The notes: generated by a model from the sequence alone, not told the origin. A stretch of DNA of 64,000 nucleotides from Arthrobacter sp. 9V (GCF_902506065.1 NZ_LR732912.1:2292154-2356153), one strand, 5' to 3'; numbered from the stretch's first letter, positions 1 through 9,114 are shown. A program made the numbers and translations.

Positions 1-263
1 CGGATCAACTCAGGGTGGGTGGCCGTTCCCGTGGCAATGACCAGGCCATCAATGCCGGATTCCAACAGTTCCCCCACCGAAGGCACGAATTCTGCACCCA
101 AGCCGGCTGCGACGGAGCGCGCGTGGTCCGTGGCAACGTCGGTGAGCATCAGGCGGATATTGACGCCCCTGCGGGCAAGGGTGTCCTTGAGGGCGACGAT
201 GTTGTTTGCGTGCATGACGCCGATGCGACCCACACCAACAAGACCAAGAATGACATCACTCAT
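1..263 (-). CDS. Gfo/Idh/MocA family oxidoreductase, N-terminal part (gene runs off the window)
   Basis: Only the first 87 codons are inside the window. The reading frame from the ATG at 263 begins MSDVILGLVGVGRIGVMHAN, a Rossmann fold with the GxGxxG nucleotide-binding loop typical of Gfo/Idh NAD(P)-dependent sugar dehydrogenases. Its ATG overlaps the stop of the upstream dehydrogenase gene as ATGA, so the two are translationally coupled. It is the third consecutive Gfo/Idh gene downstream of a sugar ABC transporter next to the inositol operon. It therefore probably oxidises an inositol isomer or an inositol-like sugar, although the substrate cannot be read from this fragment. Confidence 0.85.
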   Translation of the reverse strand, partial: MSDVILGLVGVGRIGVMHANNIVALKDTLARRGVNIRLMLTDVATDHARSVAAGLGAEFVPSVGELLESGIDGLVIATGTATHPELI

Positions 264-1315
264 ATTTTTCCTTCAAAGGTAGGAGCTTTTGGATGGGGGA
301 ACACCACGCCGAGTTGGCGACGAATTTCATCGGCCACTTCCAGGGTGGCGATAGAGGCCGCCAGAGTCCGTTGGCTGAGTTGCGTGCTGCCTGCGGTAAC
401 AGCCCTGGCCACCGCCGCGGCCTCATAATGAAGGCCTTCGAAGTGTCCGCCAGCTGGTTCCTCGTGGCGTAACCGGGTGCCGTCGGGGAACCGGACTTCG
501 AACGCGCCGGGCATGTTGAAAGGCCCCTCGATCGCCAAAGTGGCTTCCGAGCCAACAATGGTGGCCGCAGTGGGCGTGAAGTTGTGCAGGTGCGTGTTCA
601 CCACAGCCTGGGCACCGCCGTCGAACTGCATGACAGCCGATAGCTGGGCGTTGACCCCTGATTCATGGGGTTGACCTACGGCGTGCAGCCGCTGTGGACT
701 TCCCAACACTTCAGTGATCAGGGCCAAAGGGTAAGTGCCCAGGTCAAGAAGCGGACCGCCAGCCAACACCGGGTCGAAGATGCGGTGCGAGGGATCAAAA
801 TGTTCACCATACTCGGCAACGACCGTTGTGATGGTGCCCAACATCCCGGTCTCGATTATCTGCCGGATGACGTCGAATTTCGGGAGGAAGAACGTCCACA
901 GTGCTTCGGCGGCAAAGACTCCTGCGGCCTCGGCCCGGAAAGCAATATCCCGCGCCTCGTATGCGTCCACACCGATCGGCTTTTCAACCAGGACGTGCTT
1001 GCCGGCGTCGATTGCCATGACAGCTGCCGTGTGGTGGTTGGTATGTGGCGTGCATACATAAACGATGTCCACCTCCGGGGCCGCGGCCAGTTCCTCATAG
1101 CTGCCGTAGGCAGAGGGGATGTTGTATGCCTCAGCAAAGGCTTTGGAACGCTCCAGCGAGCGGGACCCGACGGCGGCTATCACCTGCCCGGTATGCGCTT
1201 GGATGGATTCGGTGAACCGTTCTGCAATCCACCCTGGGCCCATGATGCCCCATCGGAGGACAGGAGCATCGCGGGATGCCGGGATGCGGGAATGAGGGAG
1301 CGTCGGTGGTGTCAC
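260..1315 (-). CDS. Gfo/Idh/MocA family oxidoreductase
   Basis: This 351-residue protein is full length for the family. The N-terminal Rossmann motif is in RWGIMGPGWIAERF (about residues 22-35), and the EKPIG segment near residue 112 carries the conserved catalytic-region lysine of Gfo/Idh enzymes. The remainder fits the C-terminal alpha/beta substrate domain (PF02894-like). The sequence resembles trans-1,2-dihydrobenzenediol dehydrogenase-like and generic sugar oxidoreductases more than classical IolG. It overlaps both neighbours by 4 bases (ATGA), so the three dehydrogenases form one translational unit. A role in oxidising inositol or a related cyclitol is inferred from position only. Confidence 0.88.
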   Translation of the reverse strand: MTPPTLPHSRIPASRDAPVLRWGIMGPGWIAERFTESIQAHTGQVIAAVGSRSLERSKAFAEAYNIPSAYGSYEELAAAPEVDIVYVCTPHTNHHTAAVMAIDAGKHVLVEKPIGVDAYEARDIAFRAEAAGVFAAEALWTFFLPKFDVIRQIIETGMLGTITTVVAEYGEHFDPSHRIFDPVLAGGPLLDLGTYPLALITEVLGSPQRLHAVGQPHESGVNAQLSAVMQFDGGAQAVVNTHLHNFTPTAATIVGSEATLAIEGPFNMPGAFEVRFPDGTRLRHEEPAGGHFEGLHYEAAAVARAVTAGSTQLSQRTLAASIATLEVADEIRRQLGVVFPHPKAPTFEGKI

Positions 1316-2310
1316 GAGTAACTGACTTTCGTTGAGGTTCCATCGCTATGCAAAGACTGGATCATGGCTTGCGCAACGAGGGAGGCGTTGAGGCCGTCCT
1401 GCGCGCCGGCAAGGGGCGGGGTTTCTCCGTTGGCGAGGGCAGAGATCCACGCCTGCAGCTGGAGCCGGTAGGCATCGGCGAAGCGGGGGCGCCAATCGGG
1501 AGCGATGGGGGCTAGCTTGGCTCCATCCTGTTCGATGCCCAGAAGAGACGATTCCTGGAGTGAGGTGGTTCCCAGTTCGGAAACCACCTCGCAACGCGTC
1601 GTGTACCCGTACTGGGCATTGAGATACAGTTCCAACGTGGTGAGAGTCCCGTCCGCAGTTCGAAGGATCATGAACGACGGGTCCCGCAGGCCGGGTTCGG
1701 CACGCCGTGTACTCCGACCGGCCTGCCATGAGACTTCGGTGACAGGCGAGTCCAGCAGCCAGGGAACAATGTCCAGTTCGTGGATGGCCGAGTTGGTGAT
1801 GGCGGATTCCGCGGTTGTTCCCGGTGCTGCGGCGCCATTTCTGCTGACACAGTGCACCACGAGGGGCTCACCCTGCTCCCTGCCCAGCACGGAACGGCGC
1901 AAAGCCACGTAGCCCGGATCGAAGCGTCGCATAAACCCCAGGGACAGCAGCGAAGCGCCCGTCGCGGCCACAATGTCCGCGTCTGCTTCCACTACCTCCA
2001 CGCTTTCCAGAAGCGTGGGCGCCAACGGCTTTTCGCAGAGTACCGGGGTCATTGCTTCGAAGCATTCCAGCACCAAAGCGGCGTGCGTGGAATCGTGCGA
2101 GGCGACCACGACGGCGTCTACCTCGCTGGCATTGATCAGTTCCGAGGGGTCTGAGGTGATGCGCGCAGTGGGAGGTGCGGCCGCTGCGGCACGGTCGACG
2201 TCGAGATCTGCCACGAAGGTGACTTCGGCACCCCCGATGGTGGTGGAGAGGTTCCTGATATGGTCGGCGCCCATGATTCCGGCGCCAATAACACCTACCC
2301 GGATCGGCAT
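1312..2310 (-). CDS. Gfo/Idh/MocA family oxidoreductase, inositol 2-dehydrogenase-like
   Basis: This is a 332-residue NAD(P)-dependent dehydrogenase. The N terminus MPIRVGVIGAGIMGADHIRN is a GxGxxG Rossmann loop very close to that of the IolG at 8031-9044 (IGAGRMGADHIKRL). CEKPLAP near residue 95 is the conserved EKP motif, and SAIHELDI around residues 180-190 contains the H-x-x-D-type active-site region of inositol dehydrogenases. It lies first in the three-dehydrogenase run, about 120 bases after the ABC transporter ATPase gene. It is likely a myo-, scyllo- or D-chiro-inositol dehydrogenase; the isomer cannot be assigned. Confidence 0.88.
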   Translation of the reverse strand: MPIRVGVIGAGIMGADHIRNLSTTIGGAEVTFVADLDVDRAAAAAPPTARITSDPSELINASEVDAVVVASHDSTHAALVLECFEAMTPVLCEKPLAPTLLESVEVVEADADIVAATGASLLSLGFMRRFDPGYVALRRSVLGREQGEPLVVHCVSRNGAAAPGTTAESAITNSAIHELDIVPWLLDSPVTEVSWQAGRSTRRAEPGLRDPSFMILRTADGTLTTLELYLNAQYGYTTRCEVVSELGTTSLQESSLLGIEQDGAKLAPIAPDWRPRFADAYRLQLQAWISALANGETPPLAGAQDGLNASLVAQAMIQSLHSDGTSTKVSYS

Positions 2311-2363
2311 GGTGCTCCCTTCTGTTGGGGGTCTGTGTGGCTGGGGCAGCTGTTACGGACAGC

Positions 2364-2401
2364 GTGGCGGGGTGCTCCTATGTACCGGAGCACCCCGCCA
2401 C
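2364..2401 (-). terminator. Strong hairpin between ABC ATPase gene and dehydrogenase genes
   Basis: A perfect 15-bp inverted repeat (2364-2378 with 2387-2401, 8-base loop) sits in the gap after the ABC ATPase gene. No T-run follows on the minus strand, so it may be a partial terminator or an mRNA-stabilising element that lowers expression of the downstream dehydrogenases relative to the transporter. Confidence 0.6.
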
Positions 2402-2427
2402 CACGTTGCCGTCGAACCTGCGCGGTC

Positions 2428-3354
2428 CTAGGCGTGTTTCGGAGCGCCGGCGTTCACGCCGTCTGCCACTTCCGCCACCTCGGCTTTTACCTCTTTCACT
2501 ACATCGCCATGCCCGCCCAACTGCTCCAGCTCATGAGCCAGTTCGGCAAGTTCAGCGCCTCCGGCCATCTGGGCGGTGAGTTCGTCCAGGGTGATGTCCT
2601 TCTTGTCGTAGTAGCCGATGGATTTGCCACGCTTAAGAAGAAGGAAGCGATCACCCACCGGGAACGCGTGGTGGGGGTTGTGGGTGATGAAGATGACGCC
2701 AAGGCCGCGGTCGCGGGCCTGGAGGATGTAGCGCAGGACCACGCCTGACTGCTTCACGCCCAACGCCGCTGTGGGTTCATCCAGGATGAGCACCTTCGCA
2801 CCGAAATAGACGGCACGGGCAATCGCGACACACTGGCGTTCACCACCGGAGAGCTGTCCTATGGGTTGCTCAACATCGCGGAGGTCGATGCCCATCTCGG
2901 CCAGTTCCCTGAGCGTGATGGCCTTCATCTGCTCGACGTCCATGTACTTGAACGGTCCGAAGCCTTTGGTGAGCTCGGAGCCAAGGAAGAAGTTCCGCCA
3001 AATGGGCATCAAGGGCACCACTGCAAGATCCTGGTACACCGTGGCGATACCGGCGTCCAGGGCATCGCGGGGTGATCCGAACTTCCGTTCCTCACCCATG
3101 ATGTTCAGGTTGCCTTCGTCGTGCTGGTGAAGGCCGGCGATGATCTTGATCAGCGTTGACTTGCCGGCACCGTTGTCGCCCAGAACACAGGTAACGCGGC
3201 CGTTGTCCACGGCCATGGTGACCTCGCTCAGCGCGATGATGTTGCCATAGTGCTTTCCCACTCCGTCCAAGGACAAAAGGTGGACAGGAGTGTGGGTAAG
3301 GGGGTCACGCTCATTTTTAAGCAGCGTTTCCTGGTTGATGGCTTTGGAGTTCAT
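2428..3354 (-). CDS. Sugar ABC transporter ATP-binding protein (single ATPase domain)
   Basis: This 308-residue ABC ATPase belongs to a carbohydrate (ribose/inositol-type, CUT2) importer. Walker A is GDNGAGKST (about residues 58-66), the signature is LSGGERQ, Walker B is [11 protein letters not shown], and the switch histidine is in FITHN. Classical RbsA proteins are about 500 residues with two fused ATPase halves. This one has a single half plus a short C-terminal tail, so it must homodimerise. It follows the permease gene by 12 bases in an SBP-permease-ATPase operon. Import of inositol or a related cyclitol is inferred from the adjoining iol operon and the shared operator motif. Confidence 0.93.
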   Translation of the reverse strand: MNSKAINQETLLKNERDPLTHTPVHLLSLDGVGKHYGNIIALSEVTMAVDNGRVTCVLGDNGAGKSTLIKIIAGLHQHDEGNLNIMGEERKFGSPRDALDAGIATVYQDLAVVPLMPIWRNFFLGSELTKGFGPFKYMDVEQMKAITLRELAEMGIDLRDVEQPIGQLSGGERQCVAIARAVYFGAKVLILDEPTAALGVKQSGVVLRYILQARDRGLGVIFITHNPHHAFPVGDRFLLLKRGKSIGYYDKKDITLDELTAQMAGGAELAELAHELEQLGGHGDVVKEVKAEVAEVADGVNAGAPKHA

Positions 3355-3366
3355 TTCCCGGGCCCC

Positions 3367-4416
3367 TTACTTCAGTTCCGCACGGCGTTTGACCACCAGG
3401 TTGACGATGGTGGCGAGCAGCAGCATCAGGCCCAGGAAGAACTTGAACCAGTCCGGGTTCCACTGCGCGTACACAATGCCCTTGTTGGCCATGCCGAAAA
3501 TAAAGGCACCGATAGCACCACCCACTGCCGAACCGTAGCCGCCGGTCAAAAGGCAACCACCGATGACGGCGGCGATGATGTACAGGAACTCGTTTCCAAC
3601 ACCTTCGCCGGACTGAACCGAGTCAAAAGCGAAGAGGTTGTGCATTCCAAGGATCCAACCGCAGAATCCCACGCCCATGAAGAGTCCGATCTTGGTGGCC
3701 TTCACGGGAACACCCACTGCCCGGGCAGCGTTTGCGTCGCCTCCGACGGCGAAGATCCAGTTGCCCACACGGGTACGCATCAGCACCCAGGTGGCAACGG
3801 CAACGAGGGCTATCCACAGGAAAACGGTGATCTTGACTTCCACTCCGCCCAGGTTCACCGATGAGGCAAATACTGCCTGCGCCGAAGAAAAACCGTCCAT
3901 GTCAGAAATGGAAGGAGATGAAACACCGCCGCCGATCATTCGGGTCAAACCAAGGTTCAGGCCCGTCAACATCAGGAACGTGGCCAGGGTAACAATGAAG
4001 CTCGGAAGCTTGGTCTTCATCAGGATCCAGCCGTTGATGAAGCCAATGGCCAGCGATACCACCAGTGCCAAGCCAACGCCTACCCAGACGTTGGTGCTGA
4101 AGTACCAACTGAACATGGACGCGGTCAGGGCAGAACTGATGACCGCAACGCCTGTGGATAGATCGAACTCCCCGCCGATCATCAGCAACGAAACACCCAC
4201 GGCCATAATCCCGATGGTGGAACTTCCATAGAGGACGGTAGCGAATGATGCGGGCTGCAAGAACGTGGGAGAAACCAACGAGAAGAAGATAAAGAGGACT
4301 ATTGCACCCACGAGGGCGCCGACTTCCGGGCGACCAAGCAGTTTCTGAAGAGGATTGCGCTTGCCGACCCGTTCATCGCTGATGGGGAGGGGTGCTTTGG
4401 ATAGGGTTTGTGTCAT
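3367..4416 (-). CDS. Sugar ABC transporter permease (RbsC family)
   Basis: This 349-residue polytopic membrane protein has about 8-10 hydrophobic segments. The start is MTQTLSKAPLPISDE, followed by a first membrane helix near residue 33. It carries the BPD_transp_2 type sequence pattern of ribose/inositol permeases, including GGEFDLSTG, a conserved motif in this family. It lies between the substrate-binding protein and ATPase genes in the same direction. It would form the membrane channel for the sugar bound by the lipoprotein encoded at 4481-5482. Confidence 0.93.
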   Translation of the reverse strand: MTQTLSKAPLPISDERVGKRNPLQKLLGRPEVGALVGAIVLFIFFSLVSPTFLQPASFATVLYGSSTIGIMAVGVSLLMIGGEFDLSTGVAVISSALTASMFSWYFSTNVWVGVGLALVVSLAIGFINGWILMKTKLPSFIVTLATFLMLTGLNLGLTRMIGGGVSSPSISDMDGFSSAQAVFASSVNLGGVEVKITVFLWIALVAVATWVLMRTRVGNWIFAVGGDANAARAVGVPVKATKIGLFMGVGFCGWILGMHNLFAFDSVQSGEGVGNEFLYIIAAVIGGCLLTGGYGSAVGGAIGAFIFGMANKGIVYAQWNPDWFKFFLGLMLLLATIVNLVVKRRAELK

Positions 4417-4480
4417 GGCATTCTCCTGCTAGGGCCGGGTTCGGCGGGTTTGGGGCCCGGGGAACCCGCTGGGAGCATCC

Positions 4481-5482
4481 TTAGCGGATGCCTTCCTTGG
4501 CGAACTTGAGGACATCGGGAGCCGAAGACTGATCGATGATGGAGGGTCCGGTCAGAACAGGAAGGCCGCCGCCCACGTGGATTCCACCACGTTTGACCTG
4601 CCACAGCGCGTCAATGGCGCCATAGCCCTGCAGCCACGGCTGCTGGTCAACGGTGAAGGCCACCTTGCCATCAATGATGGCCTGTGCCAGCTCGCCGTTC
4701 ATGTCGAAAGATGCGACTTTTACTTTGCTTTGGAGTCCCAATGACTCCACAGCCTTGTTGATGGTCAGAGTGAAGGGTGCGCCAAGGCCGATGATGGCGT
4801 CCGCGTCCGGTGTTGCCTGAAGTTTGGCCGTGACCGTGGAGGAGACCTGCGTCATATCGGTGCCCTGGACGAACAAATTTTCTGTCCCGGCGACCTTGGA
4901 TTTCACACCTGCACACCGCGAGTCAAGGGCAACGTTGCCCTGCTCCATGATGACGCAGATAGGGTGCTTCACGCCCAGTGAGGCGAGCTTCTCACCTACG
5001 GCAGCGCCAGCCAGGTTCTCATCTGAACCGAAGTGAGTGAAGGCACCCACCTGTTTCCAGACATCTGCGCCGGAGTTCAGGCTGACCACAGGGATTCCCG
5101 CGTCCTCTGCCTTCTTGAGGACGTCCTTCAGGGCGTCGGGCTTAGCCAAAGTGACTGCAATGCCGGCCACTTTCTGATCAATGGCCTGCTGGATCAGTTG
5201 AGCCTGCCGGCCACCCTCGGGATCCGAGGTGTACAGGAGTTCAACGTTGTCCTTCGCAGCAGCTTCCTCGGCACCCTTGCGGAGAATGTCCCAGAAGGTG
5301 TCACCGGGGGCAGCATGGGTAATGAGCGCTACTTTGATCCGTTCGGTCGAGGCCACTTGGCCTCCACCTTCACCACTGCCCGATCCGTCGGTTTTACCCC
5401 CGGTGCTGGAACACGCGCTGAGTGCCAGCAGCGGCACGACAGCCGCAACGAGGGTGGCCTTACGCCAGGAAAATTTACCCAC
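4481..5482 (-). CDS. Sugar ABC transporter substrate-binding lipoprotein
   Basis: This is a periplasmic-binding-protein type 4 family protein (ribose/inositol-like) of 333 residues. The start is placed at the GTG at 5482 because an AAAGGAG ribosome site lies 5-8 bases upstream. The frame stays open further upstream to 5518 but without a better signal. The N terminus has a basic region, a hydrophobic stretch and the lipobox LSAC, so the mature protein is a membrane-anchored lipoprotein. It is the first gene of the transporter operon and has its own promoter with an iol-type operator box. The ligand is probably an inositol isomer, by context. Confidence 0.9.
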   Translation of the reverse strand: MGKFSWRKATLVAAVVPLLALSACSSTGGKTDGSGSGEGGGQVASTERIKVALITHAAPGDTFWDILRKGAEEAAAKDNVELLYTSDPEGGRQAQLIQQAIDQKVAGIAVTLAKPDALKDVLKKAEDAGIPVVSLNSGADVWKQVGAFTHFGSDENLAGAAVGEKLASLGVKHPICVIMEQGNVALDSRCAGVKSKVAGTENLFVQGTDMTQVSSTVTAKLQATPDADAIIGLGAPFTLTINKAVESLGLQSKVKVASFDMNGELAQAIIDGKVAFTVDQQPWLQGYGAIDALWQVKRGGIHVGGGLPVLTGPSIIDQSSAPDVLKFAKEGIR

Positions 5483-5547
5483 TTTGAATCTCCTTTGATG
5501 ACAGCTCCGGGCTGCCACTTTGCAGCCGTCGGATTGCGCCTACATTG

Positions 5548-5591
5548 ATCATGGTGACCCGCAGCACATAAGTCAATAGTTTGTCCTGACA
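5548..5591 (-). promoter_or_regulatory. Promoter of the sugar ABC operon with IolR-like operator box
   Basis: On the minus strand a TTGACT -35 (5571-5576) and CATGAT -10 (5548-5553) are separated by exactly 17 bases. Just upstream of the -35, TGTCCTGACA (plus-strand 5582-5591) is a near-palindromic box that fits the IolR consensus KGWCHTRACA that I recall for Corynebacterium glutamicum. Similar boxes lie at 15678, 15694 and 16152. Confidence 0.65.
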
Positions 5592-5640
5592 TTAGGATGT
5601 AATCACCTAACTTGCCTTATGCGTCATCGCGTGGGGCATA

Positions 5641-5681
5641 CGAAAAAGGGCAGCACCGCAGGTTAATGCGGTACTGCCCTT
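5641..5681 (-). terminator. Intrinsic terminator of the iol operon
   Basis: An inverted repeat of 15 bp with one mismatch (5646-5660 and 5667-5681, 6-base loop) is followed on the minus strand by TTTTT. It lies 35 bases after the stop of the MFS gene, so it ends the iolC-to-transporter transcript before the separate ABC operon begins. Confidence 0.88.
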
Positions 5682-5715
5682 GGACAAGTGGGCAACATGT
5701 CCCACCCGGGAATGG

Positions 5716-7146
5716 TCAGCGATCCTTTGAACTCGCTGCAGCCGTTGCTGCGACGTTCTTAAAGTAATGTTCCAGGTCCTCAAGGCTCTTGTCCTTGGTC
5801 TCGGGAATGAACTTGAGTGCGAACGTGATGGCACCGACACCCAGTACGGCAAAGACGAAGAAGGTGTTGGAAAGACCAATGGCAGCGAGTAGTTGCGGGA
5901 AACCAAAACCCACCAAAAAGTTGACGATCCACAGCACGAACGCAGACGCGCCCATCCCAAGGCCACGGATTTTGAGGGGGAAGATCTCCGAGAGCATCAA
6001 CCAGGTCACCGGTGAGATCGCCCCCTGTTGGAATGCCAGGAAAGTGACAGTCAAAGCAAGGATGACGAACCCGCGCGCCGTACCTTCCGGCAGTATTAGC
6101 GAGAACACTCCGATTAACAGCAGGGCGCTGGTAGTGCCGATCTGTCCGGTGATGAGCATTTTCCGGCGGCCCACCTTACCTAGAAGCCAGATGCCCGCAA
6201 ACGTTGCAAGAACGGAGATCACACCGTTGGCGATATTGGCTGTCAGCGCCGCTTCCCTGCCGAACCCGGACTCGGCAAGGATCTGTGTGCCGTAATACAT
6301 GATGGAGTTCACGCCGGTGATCTGCTGGATCACTGCCAACCCAAGCCCCACCATGAAGATCCGGCGCAGCCAAGGAATGCCCAGGTCCTTCCAAGAGCCC
6401 ATTTTGGACTTGTAGTCCTCCACGGCCATGGCTTTGACGTCCTCGAACTCAACCCGCGCCTCCTCCTGGGAACGTATGCGGCGCAGGACGCTGAGCGTTT
6501 CACCGAAGTTGCCAATGGAAGCGAGCCACCTCGGGCTCTCCGGCATGAAGTTCATGCCGATCCACAGGGCTATGGCTGGAAGGGTTGCAATCACCAGCAT
6601 CCAGCGCCAGATTCCCCCGGCTTCACCAAAGGTGTTTCCCAAGTAGGCGTTGAAGATGAAAGCCAGCAACTGCCCGGTAACGATCATGAGTTCGTTCTGG
6701 GTGACGATCCGCCCGCGCCGTGCACTTGGGGAAACTTCGGCAAGGTACACCGGCACAGTCACGGAGGCTCCGCCAACGGCCAAACCAAGGACAAAGCGGG
6801 CAACAACCATCACTTCAGTGGTGGGCGCGAACGTGCAGGCAAGCGTCCCCAGAAGGAAGATCATGGCCAGGACCATGATCATCCTGCGGCGGCCGTGACG
6901 GTCCGCGAGGCGCCCACCCAGGAGAGCTCCGAACGCTGCGCCGAACAGAAGTGAGGATGTCACCAGCCCTTCGGTCAGGGGTGTGAGTCCCAGGTCCTCC
7001 TGCATGTACGGCAGAGCACCGTTGATCACACCCGTGTCGTAACCAAAAAGCAAGCCGCCGAACGTGGAAATGATGGTGACGGTCCGGAGCGCCCTCTTGT
7101 GGTTACCGGGCCGCTTCATTGAATAGACGGGTGGGGCAGAACTCAC
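5716..7146 (-). CDS. MFS sugar porter, IolT-like inositol transporter
   Basis: This is a 476-residue, 12-helix sugar porter of the major facilitator superfamily. Family signatures are visible: FGYDTGVINGAL in helix 1, GRLADRHGRRRM in the first cytoplasmic loop, PESPRWL before the central loop, and PETKDKSLEDLE after helix 12. The chosen start is the GTG at 7146, which overlaps the stop of the upstream gene (GTGA) with AAAAGG 7 bases before it; an internal ATG at 7119 is possible. It is the last gene of the iol operon and most likely imports myo-inositol with protons, as IolT proteins do. Confidence 0.88.
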   Translation of the reverse strand: MSSAPPVYSMKRPGNHKRALRTVTIISTFGGLLFGYDTGVINGALPYMQEDLGLTPLTEGLVTSSLLFGAAFGALLGGRLADRHGRRRMIMVLAMIFLLGTLACTFAPTTEVMVVARFVLGLAVGGASVTVPVYLAEVSPSARRGRIVTQNELMIVTGQLLAFIFNAYLGNTFGEAGGIWRWMLVIATLPAIALWIGMNFMPESPRWLASIGNFGETLSVLRRIRSQEEARVEFEDVKAMAVEDYKSKMGSWKDLGIPWLRRIFMVGLGLAVIQQITGVNSIMYYGTQILAESGFGREAALTANIANGVISVLATFAGIWLLGKVGRRKMLITGQIGTTSALLLIGVFSLILPEGTARGFVILALTVTFLAFQQGAISPVTWLMLSEIFPLKIRGLGMGASAFVLWIVNFLVGFGFPQLLAAIGLSNTFFVFAVLGVGAITFALKFIPETKDKSLEDLEHYFKNVAATAAASSKDR

Positions 7147-8018
7147 GCCGTGACCTTTTGAATATGCTGCTTCATGGTCTCCAACTGGTAGATGGAAACT
7201 TCCTCCGCATTCTCATCCTCGGCGAAGACGGACGAAACCATCACAGTGTTTTCCTTGTCCAGGAAACCGATCTCCTTCAGGCCGCCAAAGAACTCGTCCC
7301 AGTTCACGTCGCCGTCGCCGATCTTGAGGTGCTGGTGTACGCGGACAGCGTTACCTGGCGGGTTGGTGATGTAGCGGAGGCCGTGGGAGGCGTGGTGGTT
7401 CATGGTGTCCGAGACGTGCACCAGGCGAAGCTTGTCCCCTGCTGCCCGCATGATCTCCAACGGCTTGTTGCCCATGTGGAAACTGTGGGAAGCAACGTAC
7501 ACCATTCCGATGTTCGGTGAGTTCACTCCCCTGATGACGCGGAGGGCCGCCAGGCCATCTTCTACGAAGTCGTCCGGATGCGGATCAATCAGAACATCCA
7601 GATCCTCGCGCTCAATAATCGGGAGCAGCTCCTCCATGGAGCGGTAAAACGCACGCTCTGACTCCTCCGCCTTCTCCGGACGGCCGCTGAACTCTGTATT
7701 CATGGTTTGGACACCGAGGTCAACTGCGATCTGGATGGCCCGCTTCCAGTAACGGACTGCGGCCTCGCGGGCATCCTCATCAGGCCCGGACCAGCGCAGG
7801 ACCGGGAGGACCGAGGCGATTTCGACGCCGGCGTCTTTACAAGCCGCTTTCAGCTTGCCCACCAGTTCATCGTCTGCTTTGGGGTGGTTATAGAACGGGA
7901 TGAGATCCGCGTGCGGGGTCATCTGCAGGTACTTGTACCCCAGATCGGCCGCCACGCGCGGGAACTCCAACAGCGTGTGGCTGTGATGGAAAGGTGTGGG
8001 ATCCAGTGCAATCTTCAT
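7143..8018 (-). CDS. iolH: Sugar phosphate isomerase/epimerase family protein, IolH-like
   Basis: This is a 291-residue xylose-isomerase-like TIM barrel. The opening MKIALDPTPFHH, the segment DLIPFYNHPK and the WSGPDED stretch followed by a WKRAI helix resemble IolH proteins of inositol clusters as I remember them. Metal-ligand-type residues of the family (E at about 109 in NTEFSG, DPH, H in the C-terminal half) are present. It sits between iolG and the MFS transporter. The biochemical role of IolH is not well settled; an isomerase or epimerase acting on an inosose-derived intermediate is the usual proposal. Confidence 0.78.
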   Translation of the reverse strand: MKIALDPTPFHHSHTLLEFPRVAADLGYKYLQMTPHADLIPFYNHPKADDELVGKLKAACKDAGVEIASVLPVLRWSGPDEDAREAAVRYWKRAIQIAVDLGVQTMNTEFSGRPEKAEESERAFYRSMEELLPIIEREDLDVLIDPHPDDFVEDGLAALRVIRGVNSPNIGMVYVASHSFHMGNKPLEIMRAAGDKLRLVHVSDTMNHHASHGLRYITNPPGNAVRVHQHLKIGDGDVNWDEFFGGLKEIGFLDKENTVMVSSVFAEDENAEEVSIYQLETMKQHIQKVTA

Positions 8019-8030
8019 GTGGTCGATCCC

Positions 8031-9044
8031 CTACTTGTACAGTTCCGGCTTGGTGTTCAACTGCACCTGGACCTTTTCGCCGGACTTCTGGGCTTCGACG
8101 CCTGCCTCGCAGCAGGCCGCGGTAGCGTAACCGTCCCAAGCGGTGGGACCGCCGATTTCATCGCGGAGGGCGGCGTCAACCCATGACTGGATTTCGACGT
8201 CGTAAGCAGTGCCAAACCGTTCCTCAAAGCCGGGGGTGACGTTGCCGCCCCAGGTGCCGGCGGTCTGGACGTACGGACCGTTGTCCCCGCCGATGCTGAC
8301 AATTCCTTCTTCGAAGGATGCTTGGGTAGCCACTTGGTAGCCGAACTTGGCGTTGACGTAGATTTCGACGTCGGCCAGTACACCGGATTCGGTTTCCAGC
8401 AGGACATGCTGGGGATCGTGCTGTCCGCTCGGGGCGCTGCGGGTGGCTTTGCCCAGACGGACCTGCACCGACGTGATTTCTTCGCCGGTGAAGTAGCGGA
8501 TCGCGTCGAACTCGTGGACTACGGAGTCGTTGATCAGCATCTCGTTGGTGAAGCCCTCCGGCGTGCTGGGGTTGCGGTGCTGGTGGTGCAACATCAACAG
8601 CTCCCCCAATTCGCTGTTTCGGATGATTGCACCCAGCGCCGAGTACTCGGCATCGAAACGACGCATGAAACCCACCTGGATGCGCTTGTGACCCAAGGAC
8701 TGCTCGGCCTGGACAACCTTCCAAGCGCTATCGGCGTCCGGCGTCAGGGGCTTCTCGCACAGAATTGGAAAATCCTTCTCCAAGGCTTTGTACAGGATTT
8801 CCTCGTGGAGGAAGCCCGGAGTGGCGATCAGGACGGCGTTCACGTCGCCGTTGTTCAGCGCCTCATCGGCACTGGCAAGAGCCACGGCGCCGTCGATTCC
8901 CTCAATGGCAGCTTGCGCCCGGGCAAGATCAACGTCGACGACGGCGGCTACTTCAGCACCGTGGATGCGTGTGCTGAGGCGCTTGATGTGGTCCGCACCC
9001 ATGCGGCCTGCGCCGATGACGGCAACGCGGAGAGTCTTGGTCAC
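8031..9044 (-). CDS. iolG: Inositol 2-dehydrogenase
   Basis: This 337-residue Gfo/Idh enzyme would oxidise myo-inositol to scyllo-inosose with NAD, the first step of the pathway. The start is the GTG at 9044, with GAAGGA 7-8 bases upstream; the frame is open 45 codons further but that part looks non-coding. IGAGRMGADHIKRL is the nucleotide loop, CEKPL near residue 98 carries the catalytic-region lysine, and HEFDAIRYF carries the conserved H-x-x-D-x-x-R-like active-site segment. Its place inside the iolCDAE-H run supports IolG over other Gfo/Idh functions. Confidence 0.85.
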   Translation of the reverse strand: MTKTLRVAVIGAGRMGADHIKRLSTRIHGAEVAAVVDVDLARAQAAIEGIDGAVALASADEALNNGDVNAVLIATPGFLHEEILYKALEKDFPILCEKPLTPDADSAWKVVQAEQSLGHKRIQVGFMRRFDAEYSALGAIIRNSELGELLMLHHQHRNPSTPEGFTNEMLINDSVVHEFDAIRYFTGEEITSVQVRLGKATRSAPSGQHDPQHVLLETESGVLADVEIYVNAKFGYQVATQASFEEGIVSIGGDNGPYVQTAGTWGGNVTPGFEERFGTAYDVEIQSWVDAALRDEIGGPTAWDGYATAACCEAGVEAQKSGEKVQVQLNTKPELYK

Positions 9045-9078
9045 TGTATTTGTCCTTCGTGAAGTTCTTCTGGGTGGG

Positions 9079-9114
9079 GTGTTGCTGGCCGTGTTGCTGG
9101 CCGTGTTACTGGAC
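9079..9114. repeat. Three tandem 12-base units at the iolE-iolG junction
   Basis: The unit GTGTTGCTGGCC occurs at 9079-9090 and 9091-9102, with a third diverged copy GTGTTACTGGAC at 9103-9114. The third copy contains the stop codon (9106-9108) of the gene at 9106-10023, so slippage here could extend or shorten the intercistronic gap without changing the protein. Confidence 0.85.
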
